The notes under the pieces are model-generated. The model saw only the letters and a list, made by a program, of their open reading frames with translations, did not search any database and was not told the origin of the DNA. 64,000 nt of DNA from Xanthomonas prunicola. Its GTDB lineage: Bacteria > Pseudomonadota > Gammaproteobacteria > Xanthomonadales > Xanthomonadaceae. Of the stretch, positions 45,051-57,519 are shown piece by piece. The stretch lies in NCBI RefSeq assembly GCF_002846205.1, contig NZ_PHKV01000001.1:1-64000 (forward strand), in the 5' to 3' direction. The position numbers were made by a program, and so were the translations under genes. The stretch's first letter is position 1. Each line of letters opens with the position of its first letter.

Positions 45051-46103
45051 ATGACCGTAAAACCTTGGCCGTGGCTCTGCTTATTGCTGGCAGGTGCTGG
45101 AAGCAGCGCTGCGGCTGCGGAAGTGTGCGATATCCCGCCACGGTTCGGCACCAGCACCGCTGCCATCGCCATCGTGCGTAATGCCTGCAATGAGCACCGT
45201 TTGTGGCAGCGCCCGTTTATCGATGCCAAGGGTCGCGTGGCCAGCCTGGGCGTCACCGAAGCCGAATCGGGTTATCTCGCCGACCACGGTCTGGTCGCCT
45301 GGCAGCGCGTTGCAGGCTACTGGCGCGACAGCGGCACACTTGCATCGATGGGCGGCCGCCCCGGCGCATCGAGCTGCGCGGCAGTGGATGGCACGCGCTA
45401 CACCGCCAGCGACTGCCGCGCGTTTCTGATCGACAACCCATGGTCGGCCGCTTTCATTTCCTGGGTGATGACGCAGTCGGGGCTGAGCGGTTTTCATCGT
45501 TCCGCACGCCATCTGGATTACATCCGCAGCGCTTACAACGACGGCGCCACTGGCCCGTACCAATTCACCGATCCGGCGGTCGAAAAGCCCGCGCCGGGCG
45601 ATCTGCTGTGCCTGCTGCGCGGACGCAGCGCCGCGCTGGGTTATGCCGGCCTGAAGGCTGCGCTCGGCGGCAGCACACCGATGCCGTGGCAATCGCATTG
45701 CGACGTGGTGGTGGCCGCCAACGTCGGCGGCGATCGCACGCTGTACTTGATCGGCGGCAATGTGTTCAACACGGTGATGATGCGCAAGATGCCGCTGGAT
45801 CGCGCCGGTCGCGTGGTGTTGCCGACGCCGCAATCGGACAGCAGCCAGGACCCGAACGAAGACAGCCTGGGTATTGCCAGCGAGTGCACGCCAGCGCATG
45901 AAGAGTTGTGCGATTTCAATCGCCGCGACTGGGCTGCACTGCTGAAACTGCGTCCTGATGCGGCAGTGGTTGCGCCGCCACCGACAGCGCCACTGCCGAC
46001 ACCCAGCATCACGCCTGCAGAACACACGATGCCCCCAGGCTTTCCGCTGGTCGTACCGCCGCGTCCGGAAACGCAGCCTGTGCCACCGCAACCGCAGGGA
46101 TAG
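45051..46103 (+). CDS. Exported DUF2272 protein
   Basis: 350 residues with a signal peptide (PWLCLLLAGAGSSAAA). The DUF2272 domain includes PWSAAFISWVMTQSGLSGFHRSARHLDYI and PAPGDLLCLLRG...SHCDVVVAANVGG, a layout resembling NlpC/P60-like cysteine-His hydrolases (inference). The last 50 residues are Pro-rich and probably cell-wall spanning. 63 bases after nadC; its role is unknown. Confidence 0.8.
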   Translation: MTVKPWPWLCLLLAGAGSSAAAAEVCDIPPRFGTSTAAIAIVRNACNEHRLWQRPFIDAKGRVASLGVTEAESGYLADHGLVAWQRVAGYWRDSGTLASMGGRPGASSCAAVDGTRYTASDCRAFLIDNPWSAAFISWVMTQSGLSGFHRSARHLDYIRSAYNDGATGPYQFTDPAVEKPAPGDLLCLLRGRSAALGYAGLKAALGGSTPMPWQSHCDVVVAANVGGDRTLYLIGGNVFNTVMMRKMPLDRAGRVVLPTPQSDSSQDPNEDSLGIASECTPAHEELCDFNRRDWAALLKLRPDAAVVAPPPTAPLPTPSITPAEHTMPPGFPLVVPPRPETQPVPPQPQG

Positions 46104-46310
46104 GTTGTAGCGGTAAAGCCTCTCTCCCGTCGGGAGACAGGCTTGGGGGGTGAGCGCGACGCCATCGATTCACTTCTGCTGGCGCGTGGCGACGCGTTCG
46201 GCCGTCGCGGCGGTGATATCTCCCTGCGGCGCACCTTCATCCGGCACTGCGCGCCCCCTTCGCCCCCATGAAGGGGGACACTGTCCCGATGGGAGAAGGA
46301 ATCGAGCAGT
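46104..46310. repeat. Intergenic palindromic repeat of Xanthomonas type
   Basis: Non-coding block with several inverted repeats (TCTCCC-GTC-GGGAGA near 46123-46138; CCCCCTT at 46254-46260 with AAGGGGG at 46271-46277). The wording (ctctcccg...gggaga...ggtgatatctccc...gggagaagg) resembles repeats I know from intergenic regions of Xanthomonas genomes. Only one copy is in this window, so its repeat nature rests on recall. Confidence 0.5.
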
Positions 46311-46324
46311 GATCGCACACAACA

Positions 46325-46350
46325 AAAAAGCGGGCCGAAGCCCGCTTTTT
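46325..46350. terminator. Bidirectional intrinsic terminator after DUF2272 gene and pnp
   Basis: 11-bp stem AAAAAGCGGGC/GCCCGCTTTTT with loop CGAA between two convergent genes; T-runs on both strands. Confidence 0.92.
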
Positions 46351-46387
46351 CGTCATGCATCACAGCTGACGCATTAGGCAGCAGCGG

Positions 46388-48502
46388 TTACTCGGCCGAA
46401 GCCGGAACGCCTTCGCCTTCTTCCACTGCCTTGATCGACAGACGGATGCGGCCCTGCTTGTCCACTTCCAGCACCTTGACGCGGACCAGATCGCCTTCCT
46501 TCAACTTGTCGCCGACCTTCTCCACGCGCTCGCTGGAAATCTGCGAGACGTGCACCAGGCCATCCTTGCCCGGCAGGATGGTGACGAACGCACCGAAGTC
46601 CATGATCTTGGCGACCTTGCCTTCGTAGATGCGGCCCGGCTCCACGTCCGAGGTGATCTGCTCGATGCGCGACTTCGCAGCTTGCGCAGCAATGGCGTTG
46701 ACCGAGGCGATGATGATCGTGCCGTCGTCCTGGATGTCGATCTGCGTGCCGGTTTCCTTGGTGATGGCCTGGATGGTCGAGCCACCCTTGCCGATCACTT
46801 CGCGGATCTTGTCCGGGTGGATCTTGATGGTCAGCAGACGCGGCGCGTAATCGCTCAGTTCCTGACGCGGCGTGGTCAGCGCATGCGCCATCTCGCCGAG
46901 GATGTGCAGACGGCCGGCCTTGGCCTGCTGCAATGCCTGCTTCATGATCTCTTCGGTGATGCCTTCGATCTTGATGTCCATCTGCAGCGCGGACACGCCT
47001 TCGGCAGTACCGGCCACCTTGAAGTCCATGTCGCCGAGGTGATCTTCGTCACCCAGGATGTCGGAGAGCACGACGAAGTCGTTGCCTTCCTTGACCAGAC
47101 CCATCGCGATACCGGCGACCGGTGCCTTGATCGGCACACCGGCGTCCATCAGCGCCAGCGAGCTACCGCAGACCGATGCCATCGAAGACGAACCGTTGGA
47201 CTCGGTGATTTCCGAGACCACGCGAATGGTGTACGGGAATTCTTCCAGGCTCGGCATCACCGCCAGCACGCCGCGCTTGGCCAGACGGCCGTGACCGATT
47301 TCGCGACGCTTCGGCGCACCGAAACGACCGCACTCGCCCACCGAATACGGAGGGAAGTTGTAATGGAACAGGAAGTTTTCTTTGTACTCGCCCGAGACGG
47401 CGTCGATGACCTGCCCGTCGCGTGCGGTACCCAGCGTGGTGATCACGATCGCCTGCGTCTCGCCGCGGGTGAACAGTGCCGAACCATGGGTACGCGGCAA
47501 CACGCCAGCCTTGGCGCTGATCGGACGCACCGTATCCAATGCACGGCCGTCGATACGCACCTTGGTGCTCAGCACCGAGCCACGCATGGTCTGGTATTCC
47601 AGCTCGCCGAATTCCTTCGACAGATCACCGGCAGCCCAGCCTTCGATCGTGGCGCGCGGCGCCAGCGCACCCAGCACATCCTTCTTGATCGCCGAAATCG
47701 CATCGCGACGCTGCAGCTTATCGCGCACCTGGAACGCCGAAGCGAGCTGGTCGCCCACTGCTTCCTTCAGTGCGGCGATCATGCCGTCGTTCTTCGCCGG
47801 AGCGACCCAATCGGACGGCTTGGTGCCGGCCTCGACGGTCAGCTCGTTGATGATGTTGATGACTTTCTGCATTTCGCGATGGCCGAACGTCACCGCGCCC
47901 AGCATCACTTCTTCTGACAGCAGTTCGGCTTCGGACTCGACCATCAGCACCGCATTGGCGGTACCGGCCACGACCAGCTCGAGCTGAGAATCCTTCAGCT
48001 CGGTCACGGTCGGGTTGAGGATGTATTCGCCATTCTTGTAACCGACCTTCGCCGCAGCGATCGGGCCGTTGAACGGGGTGCCGGCCAGCGACAACGCGGC
48101 CGATGCGCCGATCAGCGCAGCGATATCGCCGTCGATGTCCGGGTTCATCGACATCACGGTGGCGATGATCTGCACTTCGTTCTTGTAGTCCTCCGGGAAC
48201 AGCGGACGGATCGGGCGATCGATCAGGCGCGAGATCAACGTTTCCTTCTCGGTCGCGCGTCCTTCGCGCTTGAAGAAGCCGCCCGGGATGCGGCCGCCGG
48301 CGTAGAACTTCTCCTGATAATCAACCGTCAGAGGAAAGAAGTCCTGCCCTTCGCGCGCGCTTTTGGCGGCGACGGCGGTGACCAGCAGTACGGTGTCGTC
48401 GAACTTAACGATGACGGCACCGCCTGCCTGGCGAGCGATTTCGCCCGTCTCAAGGGTGACGGTGTGCTTGCCGTACTGGAAGGTTTTGGTGATTTTTGCC
48501 AC
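46388..48502 (-). CDS. pnp: Polynucleotide phosphorylase
   Basis: 704 residues from GTG 48502. Two RNase PH domains ([38 protein letters not shown]), a KH domain ([20 protein letters not shown]) and an S1 domain ([29 protein letters not shown]). Normal length. 3'-5' phosphorolytic exoribonuclease of the degradosome. Last gene of the metY-nusA operon, after an intrinsic terminator that follows rpsO. Confidence 0.98.
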   Translation of the reverse strand: MAKITKTFQYGKHTVTLETGEIARQAGGAVIVKFDDTVLLVTAVAAKSAREGQDFFPLTVDYQEKFYAGGRIPGGFFKREGRATEKETLISRLIDRPIRPLFPEDYKNEVQIIATVMSMNPDIDGDIAALIGASAALSLAGTPFNGPIAAAKVGYKNGEYILNPTVTELKDSQLELVVAGTANAVLMVESEAELLSEEVMLGAVTFGHREMQKVINIINELTVEAGTKPSDWVAPAKNDGMIAALKEAVGDQLASAFQVRDKLQRRDAISAIKKDVLGALAPRATIEGWAAGDLSKEFGELEYQTMRGSVLSTKVRIDGRALDTVRPISAKAGVLPRTHGSALFTRGETQAIVITTLGTARDGQVIDAVSGEYKENFLFHYNFPPYSVGECGRFGAPKRREIGHGRLAKRGVLAVMPSLEEFPYTIRVVSEITESNGSSSMASVCGSSLALMDAGVPIKAPVAGIAMGLVKEGNDFVVLSDILGDEDHLGDMDFKVAGTAEGVSALQMDIKIEGITEEIMKQALQQAKAGRLHILGEMAHALTTPRQELSDYAPRLLTIKIHPDKIREVIGKGGSTIQAITKETGTQIDIQDDGTIIIASVNAIAAQAAKSRIEQITSDVEPGRIYEGKVAKIMDFGAFVTILPGKDGLVHVSQISSERVEKVGDKLKEGDLVRVKVLEVDKQGRIRLSIKAVEEGEGVPASAE

Positions 48503-48632
48503 GGAGGTTTTTTCCCTTAGGTGTTGCTGTCTGCGTTGGACCGTCGTCGACCCATGCCGAGAACGGGCGGCCGGGAGGCTCCGGCCCAAGATTGCGTGTT
48601 GCGAAAAACGGAGTGCGATGACCAAAACAAAA

Positions 48633-48656
48633 CCGCGGCGCATCGCTGCGCCGCGG
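48633..48656 (-). terminator. Intrinsic terminator/hairpin between rpsO and pnp
   Basis: 10-bp stem CCGCGGCGCA/TGCGCCGCGG with a 4-base loop, then TTTTGTTTT on the minus strand. In E. coli the rpsO-pnp gap also has a terminator plus processing hairpins that couple rpsO to pnp decay. Confidence 0.85.
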
Positions 48657-48669
48657 CGGTAGGACTCGA

Positions 48670-48930
48670 TTAGCGGCGCAGGCCGAGCTTCTCGATCAAG
48701 GACTTGTAACGCTCGTTGTCCTTCTTCTTCAGGTAGTCGAGCAGGCTGCGGCGACGGTTGACCATCTGCAGCAGACCACGACGGCTGTGGTGATCCTTCT
48801 TGTGGGTCTTGAAGTGACCGGTTAGCAGCTCGATACGTGCGGTCAGCAGAGCGACCTGCACTTCCGGCGAACCGGTGTCCTGGGCGCTGCGCTTGTTGTC
48901 TTCAATAACTTTCTGGGTGTCGACAGACAT
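48670..48930 (-). CDS. rpsO: 30S ribosomal protein S15
   Basis: 86 residues from ATG 48930: [22 protein letters not shown] and [25 protein letters not shown] are the S15 signature. Primary 16S rRNA-binding protein of the platform; often autoregulates its own mRNA. Confidence 0.98.
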   Translation of the reverse strand: MSVDTQKVIEDNKRSAQDTGSPEVQVALLTARIELLTGHFKTHKKDHHSRRGLLQMVNRRRSLLDYLKKKDNERYKSLIEKLGLRR

Positions 48931-49086
48931 GATGTTTTCTCGATAGATGCGTGGTCGACAGGAACGTGCATGACGCACCGTCGGACTCGCCGTTTGCTTG
49001 GGATGAGCGCGCTTGGCGCTGAGGTGCCCCGAGCGGGGCCGCGAAATTGTACCGTTGCGCGGCCCAGGGAACAAGTTGACAAAATC

Positions 49087-50013
49087 TTAACAGACTGAAA
49101 TCCCGTTCAGTCCATTGAACAATCGCTGTGGCGACAAGCGCCCGTCCGCATCCACCACGCCTAGGCCTGAGGGGCTTCCGTCCGGTCCGAACACGGCCAC
49201 CTGGCCAGTCGGGAATGCGGTATCGCGCAAGCGCTGGCCCATGCGAAAACGCGCGGCGAGGGTCTCATCGAGCACGATCCGCGCAAAATCGGCCAGACCA
49301 GCCTCGATCGGCAGTAACAATGACTGCGCTTCTGCGCCTGCCTCCAGCGCTGTCGTCAACGCCTCCAGCGTGATCATTTGCCGATCGCGAAAGGGCTCCA
49401 CCCAGAGCCGACGCAACGAGGCGATATGCGCGCCGCAGCCCAGCACTTCGCCGAGATCGCGCGCTAGGCTGCGGATATACGTCCCCGAGCCGCAGGTCAC
49501 GCGCAGTTGCAGACGCGGCGCGCAGTAGCCCAACACCTCGATCGCCTGCACCTGAACCTCACGTACCGGCGCCTCGATGGCTTCGCCGCGCCTGGCCTTG
49601 GCATAGAGCGGCTCGCCGCCCTGTTTAAGCGCGGAATAGATCGGTGCCTGCTGCTGGATGCGGCCGATGAAGGGCGCCAGCGCCGCCTGTAGATCGGCCT
49701 CGCTCACGTCGGGCACCGCACGTTCACGCAGCGGCTCGCCGTCGGCATCGTCGGTATCGGTGGTGACGCCCAACACGATCTGGGCGTCGTAAGCCTTGGC
49801 CGACCCAAGCAGCAGTCCGGCGATCTTGGTCGCTTCGCCAAAGCACAGCGGTAGCAGGCCCGTGGCCAGCGGATCCAGGCTACCGGTATGGCCACCCTTC
49901 TCTGCGCGCAATAACCGGCGCGCGGCCTGCAATGCGTTGTTGGAACTGAGCCCGGCCGGCTTGTCCAGCAACAGGATGCCGTGCAACGGGCGGTAGACGA
50001 TGCGGGGTTTCAA
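49087..50013 (-). CDS. truB: tRNA pseudouridine-55 synthase TruB
   Basis: 308 residues. [18 protein letters not shown] and [23 protein letters not shown] with catalytic Asp47; [14 protein letters not shown] follows, and a PUA-like C-terminal domain is present. Modifies U55 in the T loop of tRNAs. Lies between rbfA and rpsO, as is standard. Confidence 0.97.
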   Translation of the reverse strand: MKPRIVYRPLHGILLLDKPAGLSSNNALQAARRLLRAEKGGHTGSLDPLATGLLPLCFGEATKIAGLLLGSAKAYDAQIVLGVTTDTDDADGEPLRERAVPDVSEADLQAALAPFIGRIQQQAPIYSALKQGGEPLYAKARRGEAIEAPVREVQVQAIEVLGYCAPRLQLRVTCGSGTYIRSLARDLGEVLGCGAHIASLRRLWVEPFRDRQMITLEALTTALEAGAEAQSLLLPIEAGLADFARIVLDETLAARFRMGQRLRDTAFPTGQVAVFGPDGSPSGLGVVDADGRLSPQRLFNGLNGISVC

Positions 50014-50092
50014 AAGATCGGTGCTCGAATCGGGCGCTGTGCGGGCCCGCGGGAATCAGGGCCGAAGCAGAGGCGGCAGGCCGTGACAGCGC

Positions 50093-50485
50093 TCAGCGCT
50101 GTTCGGCGTCTTCGTCGCTGGACGTGGCCTCGGGGCCGACGTCGTCCAGGTCACGCAGCAGATTGTCGATGCGTTCGCCACGATCGACCGAATCGTCGTA
50201 ATGGAAATGCAGCTCGGGCACGTGGCGCAGCTTCATTGCGCGCGCCAGCTGCGTGCGCAGCTGCCCGGCGATTTCCTTGAGTCCCTTGACCGCTTCGGCC
50301 GAACGTTCCTGCTGCAGCGCGGTGACGAACACCTTGGCATGCGCCAGGTCGCGGCTGATTTCGACGTCGGAAACGCTGACCGACGGCAAGCCGTGGTCGC
50401 GCACGGCCGCGTGCACGATCGTGCCGAGGTCGCGACGCACCTGCGCAGACACGCGGTCGGTGCGATGGAATGATTTGGTTGCCAT
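50093..50485 (-). CDS. rbfA: Ribosome-binding factor A
   Basis: 130 residues from ATG 50485 (MATKSFHRTDRVSAQVRRDL). The KH-like fold includes VSVSDVEISRDLAHAKVFVTAL and HVPELHFHYDDSVDRGERID. Helps late 30S maturation. The C-terminal tail is acidic. Confidence 0.97.
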   Translation of the reverse strand: MATKSFHRTDRVSAQVRRDLGTIVHAAVRDHGLPSVSVSDVEISRDLAHAKVFVTALQQERSAEAVKGLKEIAGQLRTQLARAMKLRHVPELHFHYDDSVDRGERIDNLLRDLDDVGPEATSSDEDAEQR

Positions 50486-50628
50486 GGTCGTGGACCTTGT
50501 TGATTCGGAGGGCCAGTCGGCACCGAAGCCAAAAACAAACGCGGGCGGCCATGCCGCCCTCGCCTTGCAGAACCTGCGTTGGACAACTCCGCAGGGCGGA
50601 GTCCGGGGCCCGCAGGCCCCGTCAGCCG

Positions 50629-53346
<2,718 letters not shown>

Positions 53347-53441
53347 TCGGATCCTATGATCTGGTTGGCGCCCCCTCGCCCAGAGCAAGGGAAACGCTGA
53401 TTCTAAGCCCTGATGGGGTCAGGGCGCGGTTCATTGCCGGC

Positions 53442-54953
53442 TCATTCGCCGCGCTCCAAACGGGCGATCTCCTCGGCGCGGGCTGCCAGGATCAGCGCCG
53501 CGGCGCGCTCCTGGGTCATGCCCTCGATGCCGAAGTCGACGATCTCGTCCGCGGCCAGATCGGACAAGTCCTCGCTGGTACGCACGCCGTGCTCGGCCAG
53601 AGCAAAGGCCGTCTCCTCGTCCATCCCCTCCAGCGCCAGCAGGTCCTCGGTGGGCTGAGTTCCTTCCAGGCCTTCTTCCTCGGCCAGCGCTGCATTGAGC
53701 AGCGCATCGCGGGCACGGGCACGCAACTCTTCGACGATGTCTTCGTCGAAGCCTTCCACCGCCAACAACTCGCCGACCGGGACGTAGGCAATTTCTTCGA
53801 CCGTGTTGAAGCCTTCGGACACCAGGATCGCGGAGATTTCTTCGTCCACTTCCAGACGATCCATGAACAGCTGGCGTGCCGCTGCCTGCTCGGCCTCGGA
53901 CTTGGCGGCCACCTGATCAGCGGTCATCACGTTGAGCTGCCAACCGGTCAGGCGGCTGGCCAGACGCACGTTCTGGCCGCCCTTGCCGATTGCCTGGGCA
54001 AGGCGGTCTTCTGCCACGGCCAGGTCCATCGAGTGCTTGTCTTCATCGACGATGATCGACTGCACTTCCGCAGGCGCCATTGCGTTGATGACGAAGTTGG
54101 CCGGGTTCTCGTTCCACAACACGATGTCCACACGCTCGCCATTGAGCTCGTTGGACACTGCCTGGACGCGCGAACCCCGCATACCGATGCACGCGCCGAT
54201 GGGATCGGTGCGGGCGTCGTGCGCGATCACCGCGATCTTGGCCCGGTCGCCCGGATCGCGTGCGCAGGCCTTGATCTCGACCAGGCCCTGGCCCACTTCC
54301 GGCACTTCGAGCTTGAACAGCTCGATCATGAATTCGGGTGCGGCGCGGCTGATGAACAGCTGCGGGCCACGCGGCTCGGAACGCACCTCGGCCAGATAAC
54401 CGCGGACGCGGTCGCCCGGGCGCAGCACATCGCGCGGAATGCCCTTGTCCTTCGGAATGAAGGCTTCGGCATTACCGCCCAGATCGACAAAGATATTGCC
54501 GCGTTCGGCGCGCTTGACCACACCGGTGATCAACTCACCAACGCGATCCTTCCACGCGTCCACCACCTGCTGACGCTCGGCTTCGCGCACACGCTGCACG
54601 ATCACCTGCTTGGCAGCCTGCGCAGCGATACGGCCGAAGTCGGGGTTTTCAATCTGTTCTTCGATGTAGTCGCCCACATCCACGCCGTCGGCTTCGTCGA
54701 TGGCATCCATCAGACGCACCTGGCGGTCAGGGGATTCCATCACCACATCATCGGCAACCACTTCCCAACGACGGTAGGTTTCGTAGGTACCGTCCTTGTG
54801 ATCGATGGTGACGCGGGCCAGCACGTCCTGGTCGGGATAGCGCTTCTTCGCTGCGGAAGCCAGCGCGGCCTCGATCGCATCGAAGATCACTTCGCGCGGC
54901 ACGCCTTTTTCGTTGGCAACCGCATCCACTACCAGCAAAAGTTCCTTGCTCAT
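53442..54953 (-). CDS. nusA: Transcription termination/antitermination factor NusA
   Basis: 503 residues from ATG 54953, 4 bases after rimP. An N-terminal RNA polymerase-binding domain, S1 (ELITGVVKRAERGNIFVDLGGNAEAFIP), two KH domains (GACIGMRGSRVQAVSNELNGERVDIV; QAIGKGGQNVRLASRLTGW) and two acidic C-terminal repeats are present. Modulates pausing, termination and antitermination. Confidence 0.98.
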   Translation of the reverse strand: MSKELLLVVDAVANEKGVPREVIFDAIEAALASAAKKRYPDQDVLARVTIDHKDGTYETYRRWEVVADDVVMESPDRQVRLMDAIDEADGVDVGDYIEEQIENPDFGRIAAQAAKQVIVQRVREAERQQVVDAWKDRVGELITGVVKRAERGNIFVDLGGNAEAFIPKDKGIPRDVLRPGDRVRGYLAEVRSEPRGPQLFISRAAPEFMIELFKLEVPEVGQGLVEIKACARDPGDRAKIAVIAHDARTDPIGACIGMRGSRVQAVSNELNGERVDIVLWNENPANFVINAMAPAEVQSIIVDEDKHSMDLAVAEDRLAQAIGKGGQNVRLASRLTGWQLNVMTADQVAAKSEAEQAAARQLFMDRLEVDEEISAILVSEGFNTVEEIAYVPVGELLAVEGFDEDIVEELRARARDALLNAALAEEEGLEGTQPTEDLLALEGMDEETAFALAEHGVRTSEDLSDLAADEIVDFGIEGMTQERAAALILAARAEEIARLERGE

Positions 54954-54957
54954 TTCG

Positions 54958-55548
54958 TCACTCCGCGCGCGGCTTACCAGCCGCCGACTCGTTGGATGGT
55001 TTCTTCTTCTCGTGCCCGGGTTTTTTCGGGCCGGGCTTATTCGGTTTCTGCGGTGCCAGGCCCAAAGCGACCCAATCCGGCAGGATGCGCGCCTTGTCGA
55101 TGTTATCGAAGTCGATCTGCACGTCCTTGCCGTCGACGGCAAACACCACGGCGCCAGCCTCGGCATCGATCCGCAGAATCTCGCCCTGGAAACGACGCCG
55201 ACCATCCTGCGCCAGCTTCAAGACAATCTTTGCGGATTCGCCGGTATGGCGCGCGAACTGTTCCAGCGTGAACAGCGGACGATCCACACCCGGCGAAGAC
55301 ACCTCCAGGGTGTAGTTGCCGCTGATCGGATCTTCGACGTCGAGCTGGGCCGAGACTTCACGGCTCACGCGCTCGCAATCGTCGACGTTGATGACGCGCG
55401 CGGGCTGTTCGGCCAGCGGCACATCGATATACAGGCGCAACGTGGCGCCACCTGGAGCGGGAAGATATTCCACGCCCAGCAGTTCCAAGCCCAAGGACTC
55501 AACCGTTGGACTCAGCAGATTCGCGATTTCAGTCGCTTTTTCGCTCAC
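54958..55548 (-). CDS. rimP: Ribosome maturation factor RimP
   Basis: 196 residues from GTG 55548. [32 protein letters not shown], then [36 protein letters not shown], are the RimP signature. The tail is Lys/Pro-rich and longer than in E. coli. Required for 30S assembly. Preceded by two tandem terminators after the initiator tRNA gene. Confidence 0.95.
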   Translation of the reverse strand: MSEKATEIANLLSPTVESLGLELLGVEYLPAPGGATLRLYIDVPLAEQPARVINVDDCERVSREVSAQLDVEDPISGNYTLEVSSPGVDRPLFTLEQFARHTGESAKIVLKLAQDGRRRFQGEILRIDAEAGAVVFAVDGKDVQIDFDNIDKARILPDWVALGLAPQKPNKPGPKKPGHEKKKPSNESAAGKPRAE

Positions 55549-55614
55549 AGACTGCCCTGATCAGATGATTGCCAGTAGAACCCCGGCAACCGGCAGCAAA
55601 CTTTCCGGTTCCGG

Positions 55615-55643
55615 AAAAAACAAGGGGCCCGATGGGCCCCTTG
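55615..55643 (-). terminator. Second of two tandem intrinsic terminators between initiator tRNA and rimP
   Basis: Perfect 10-bp stem CAAGGGGCCC/GGGCCCCTTG with a 3-base loop, followed by six T on the minus strand. Lies 67 bases upstream of rimP. Confidence 0.88.
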
Positions 55644-55647
55644 CGTG

Positions 55648-55673
55648 AAAAAAGCCCGACCTCTCAGGGTCGG
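55648..55673 (-). terminator. First of two tandem intrinsic terminators after initiator tRNA
   Basis: Stem CCGACC/GGTCGG with a 6-base loop, followed by six T on the minus strand. It releases the tRNA transcript and would limit readthrough into rimP-nusA. Confidence 0.82.
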
Positions 55674-55745
55674 CGTAAAGACGGGAACATGCGCCTTTAC
55701 GATCCAAGAAGCTGAATTACTGCGATGAAGCAACAATTCGAAACT

Positions 55746-55822
55746 TGGTAGCGGGGGCAGGATTTGAACCTGCGACCTTCGGGTTATGAGCCCGACGAGC
55801 TGCCAGACTGCTCCACCCCGCA
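55746..55822 (-). tRNA. metY: Initiator tRNA-Met(CAT)
   Basis: 77 bases on the minus strand. Anticodon loop CTCATAA (CAU) in a stem with the three G-C pairs GGG/CCC typical of initiators, T loop TTCAAAT, CCA encoded at 55746-55748. Position 1 is T and position 72 is T, an unpaired acceptor end as required to avoid elongation (E. coli has C1/A72). The gene upstream of rimP-nusA-infB matches the classic metY operon. Confidence 0.93.
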
Positions 55823-55880
55823 GCAGAAGCGGAATTATGAAGAACTTGAGCGAAAATTGCAAGCCCTAGTTTTTCATCTG

Positions 55881-55906
55881 TTGAACAGCGTGGCGGCTGT
55901 TCAACG
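55881..55906. other. Hairpin upstream of initiator tRNA gene
   Basis: Perfect 9-bp stem GTTGAACAG/CTGTTCAAC with an 8-base loop in the tRNA promoter region. No T-run on either side. May be an operator or a weak terminator end of the nuo operon. Confidence 0.35.
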
Positions 55907-55967
55907 TCGCGGCGAATGATACCCGCAATGCAACAAAAACGAAACACTCAGCACAGTTTTATTTCAG

Positions 55968-55998
55968 TGCGATGCCACACAGAGGATGTGGCATCGCA
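55968..55998 (-). terminator. Probable end hairpin of the nuo operon
   Basis: 12-bp perfect stem (TGCGATGCCACA/TGTGGCATCGCA) with a 7-base loop, 25 bases after the nuoN stop. No T-run follows on the minus strand, so a Rho-independent function is uncertain. Confidence 0.5.
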
Positions 55999-56022
55999 AG
56001 ACGTCGCGCTGACGCAGCGGTC

Positions 56023-57486
56023 TTACGCGAGACCGGCGAATGCGCGCTGGCACCACACCATGATCGGGCTCCAGGCCAGACCAAGTGCAAGCAGGGCCAG
56101 CGCGTTGACGCCGAGCACAGTGCCCAGCACGCGATCGTTATTGGCCGGCAACGGCTCGCCTACCGGCTCGTCGAAGTACATGACCTTGATGACACGCAGG
56201 TAGTAGTACGCACCGATCACCGCACAGATCACACCGACCAGGGCCAGCCACAGCATGTCGCCCTTCACTGCCGCGCCCAGTACTGCCAGCTTGGTCCAGA
56301 AACCCAGGAACGGCGGGATACCTGCCAACGACGCCATGATGCATAGCACCAGGCCAGCCATCCACGGATTGCGCGCGTTGAGTCCCTTGAAGTCGTCGAT
56401 GTTCTCCGCTTCAAACCCATTACGCGACAGCGCAATGATGGCGCCGAACGAAGCAGTGGACATGATGGTGTAGCTGACCGCGTAAAACATCGCAGCTGCA
56501 TAGCCTTCTTCGCCGCCACCTGCCACGCCCATCAGCAAGAAGCCGATGTGCGAGACGGTCGAATACGCGAGCATGCGCTTGAGGTTGCTCTGCGCAATGG
56601 CCATTAGGTTGCCGACGACCAACGACACAGCCGACAGACCGCCGATCAGCAGATGCCATTGCGGAGACAACGGACCCATACCGACTTCCAGCAGGCGATA
56701 CGCCATACCGAATGCCGCAAGCTTGGGCGCCGAGCTGATGAACAATGCGATCGGCGCAGGCGCACCCTGATATACGTCGGGCAACCACATGTGGAATGGC
56801 GCAGCGCCCAGTTTGAAGGCGACGCCGGCGATCATGAAGATGGTGCCGGTGAGCAGCAACGTGCGCTCGTTGGAGCCTTCGATCGCGTCGTGGATGCCGG
56901 CCAGGCTGAGCGTACCGGTAGCGCCGTACACCAGCGACATGCCGTACAACAGCAAGCCCGATGCCAGTGACCCGAGCACGAAGTATTTCATCGCCGCTTC
57001 GGTAGCCAGGCCATTGTCGCGGTTGGAAGCGACCAGTGCGTAGGAGCACAGCGCCAGCAACTCCAGACCCAGATAGACCATCAATAGGCTGCCGGCCGAC
57101 GCCAGCAACATCATGCCGGCGGTGGCGAACAGCACCAATACCGGAATTTCGCCCTGGTAGAGATTGCGTTCGCGCAAGTAAGTCCAGCCATAGACCAAGC
57201 TCAGTCCGCTGACCAGCACGATCACGGTCTTCATGACATCAGCCGCAGTGTCGCGAACGAACATGCCGTTGAAGATATCGCCCTGCCCGCCCGTGCCGGT
57301 CGCCAACAACACGAGCACCACGGCAAGAACAGCGACGGAGAACAGGTGGGTCCAGACCTTGTTCCGCTGGCTCACGAACAGGTCGAGCATCAGCAGTGCG
57401 AAGGCGCCGCCAATCAGCACCAACTCCGGTACAAGCGGAGCCAGGTCAGCGGTGGTCAACGGCGCGAGCGTTGGCGTGGTCATCAT
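56023..57486 (-). CDS. nuoN: NADH-quinone oxidoreductase subunit N
   Basis: 487 residues, about 14 hydrophobic helices. LELLALCSYALVA, AAPFHMWLPDVYQGAP and LKRMLAYSTVSHIGFLLMG are the antiporter-like signatures of complex I subunits L/M/N. Proton-pumping membrane arm subunit; last gene of the operon. Confidence 0.97.
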   Translation of the reverse strand: MMTTPTLAPLTTADLAPLVPELVLIGGAFALLMLDLFVSQRNKVWTHLFSVAVLAVVLVLLATGTGGQGDIFNGMFVRDTAADVMKTVIVLVSGLSLVYGWTYLRERNLYQGEIPVLVLFATAGMMLLASAGSLLMVYLGLELLALCSYALVASNRDNGLATEAAMKYFVLGSLASGLLLYGMSLVYGATGTLSLAGIHDAIEGSNERTLLLTGTIFMIAGVAFKLGAAPFHMWLPDVYQGAPAPIALFISSAPKLAAFGMAYRLLEVGMGPLSPQWHLLIGGLSAVSLVVGNLMAIAQSNLKRMLAYSTVSHIGFLLMGVAGGGEEGYAAAMFYAVSYTIMSTASFGAIIALSRNGFEAENIDDFKGLNARNPWMAGLVLCIMASLAGIPPFLGFWTKLAVLGAAVKGDMLWLALVGVICAVIGAYYYLRVIKVMYFDEPVGEPLPANNDRVLGTVLGVNALALLALGLAWSPIMVWCQRAFAGLA

Positions 57487-57519
57487 TAAATCCTGGAAAT
57501 CAAAACGTACGGCAAGCGG

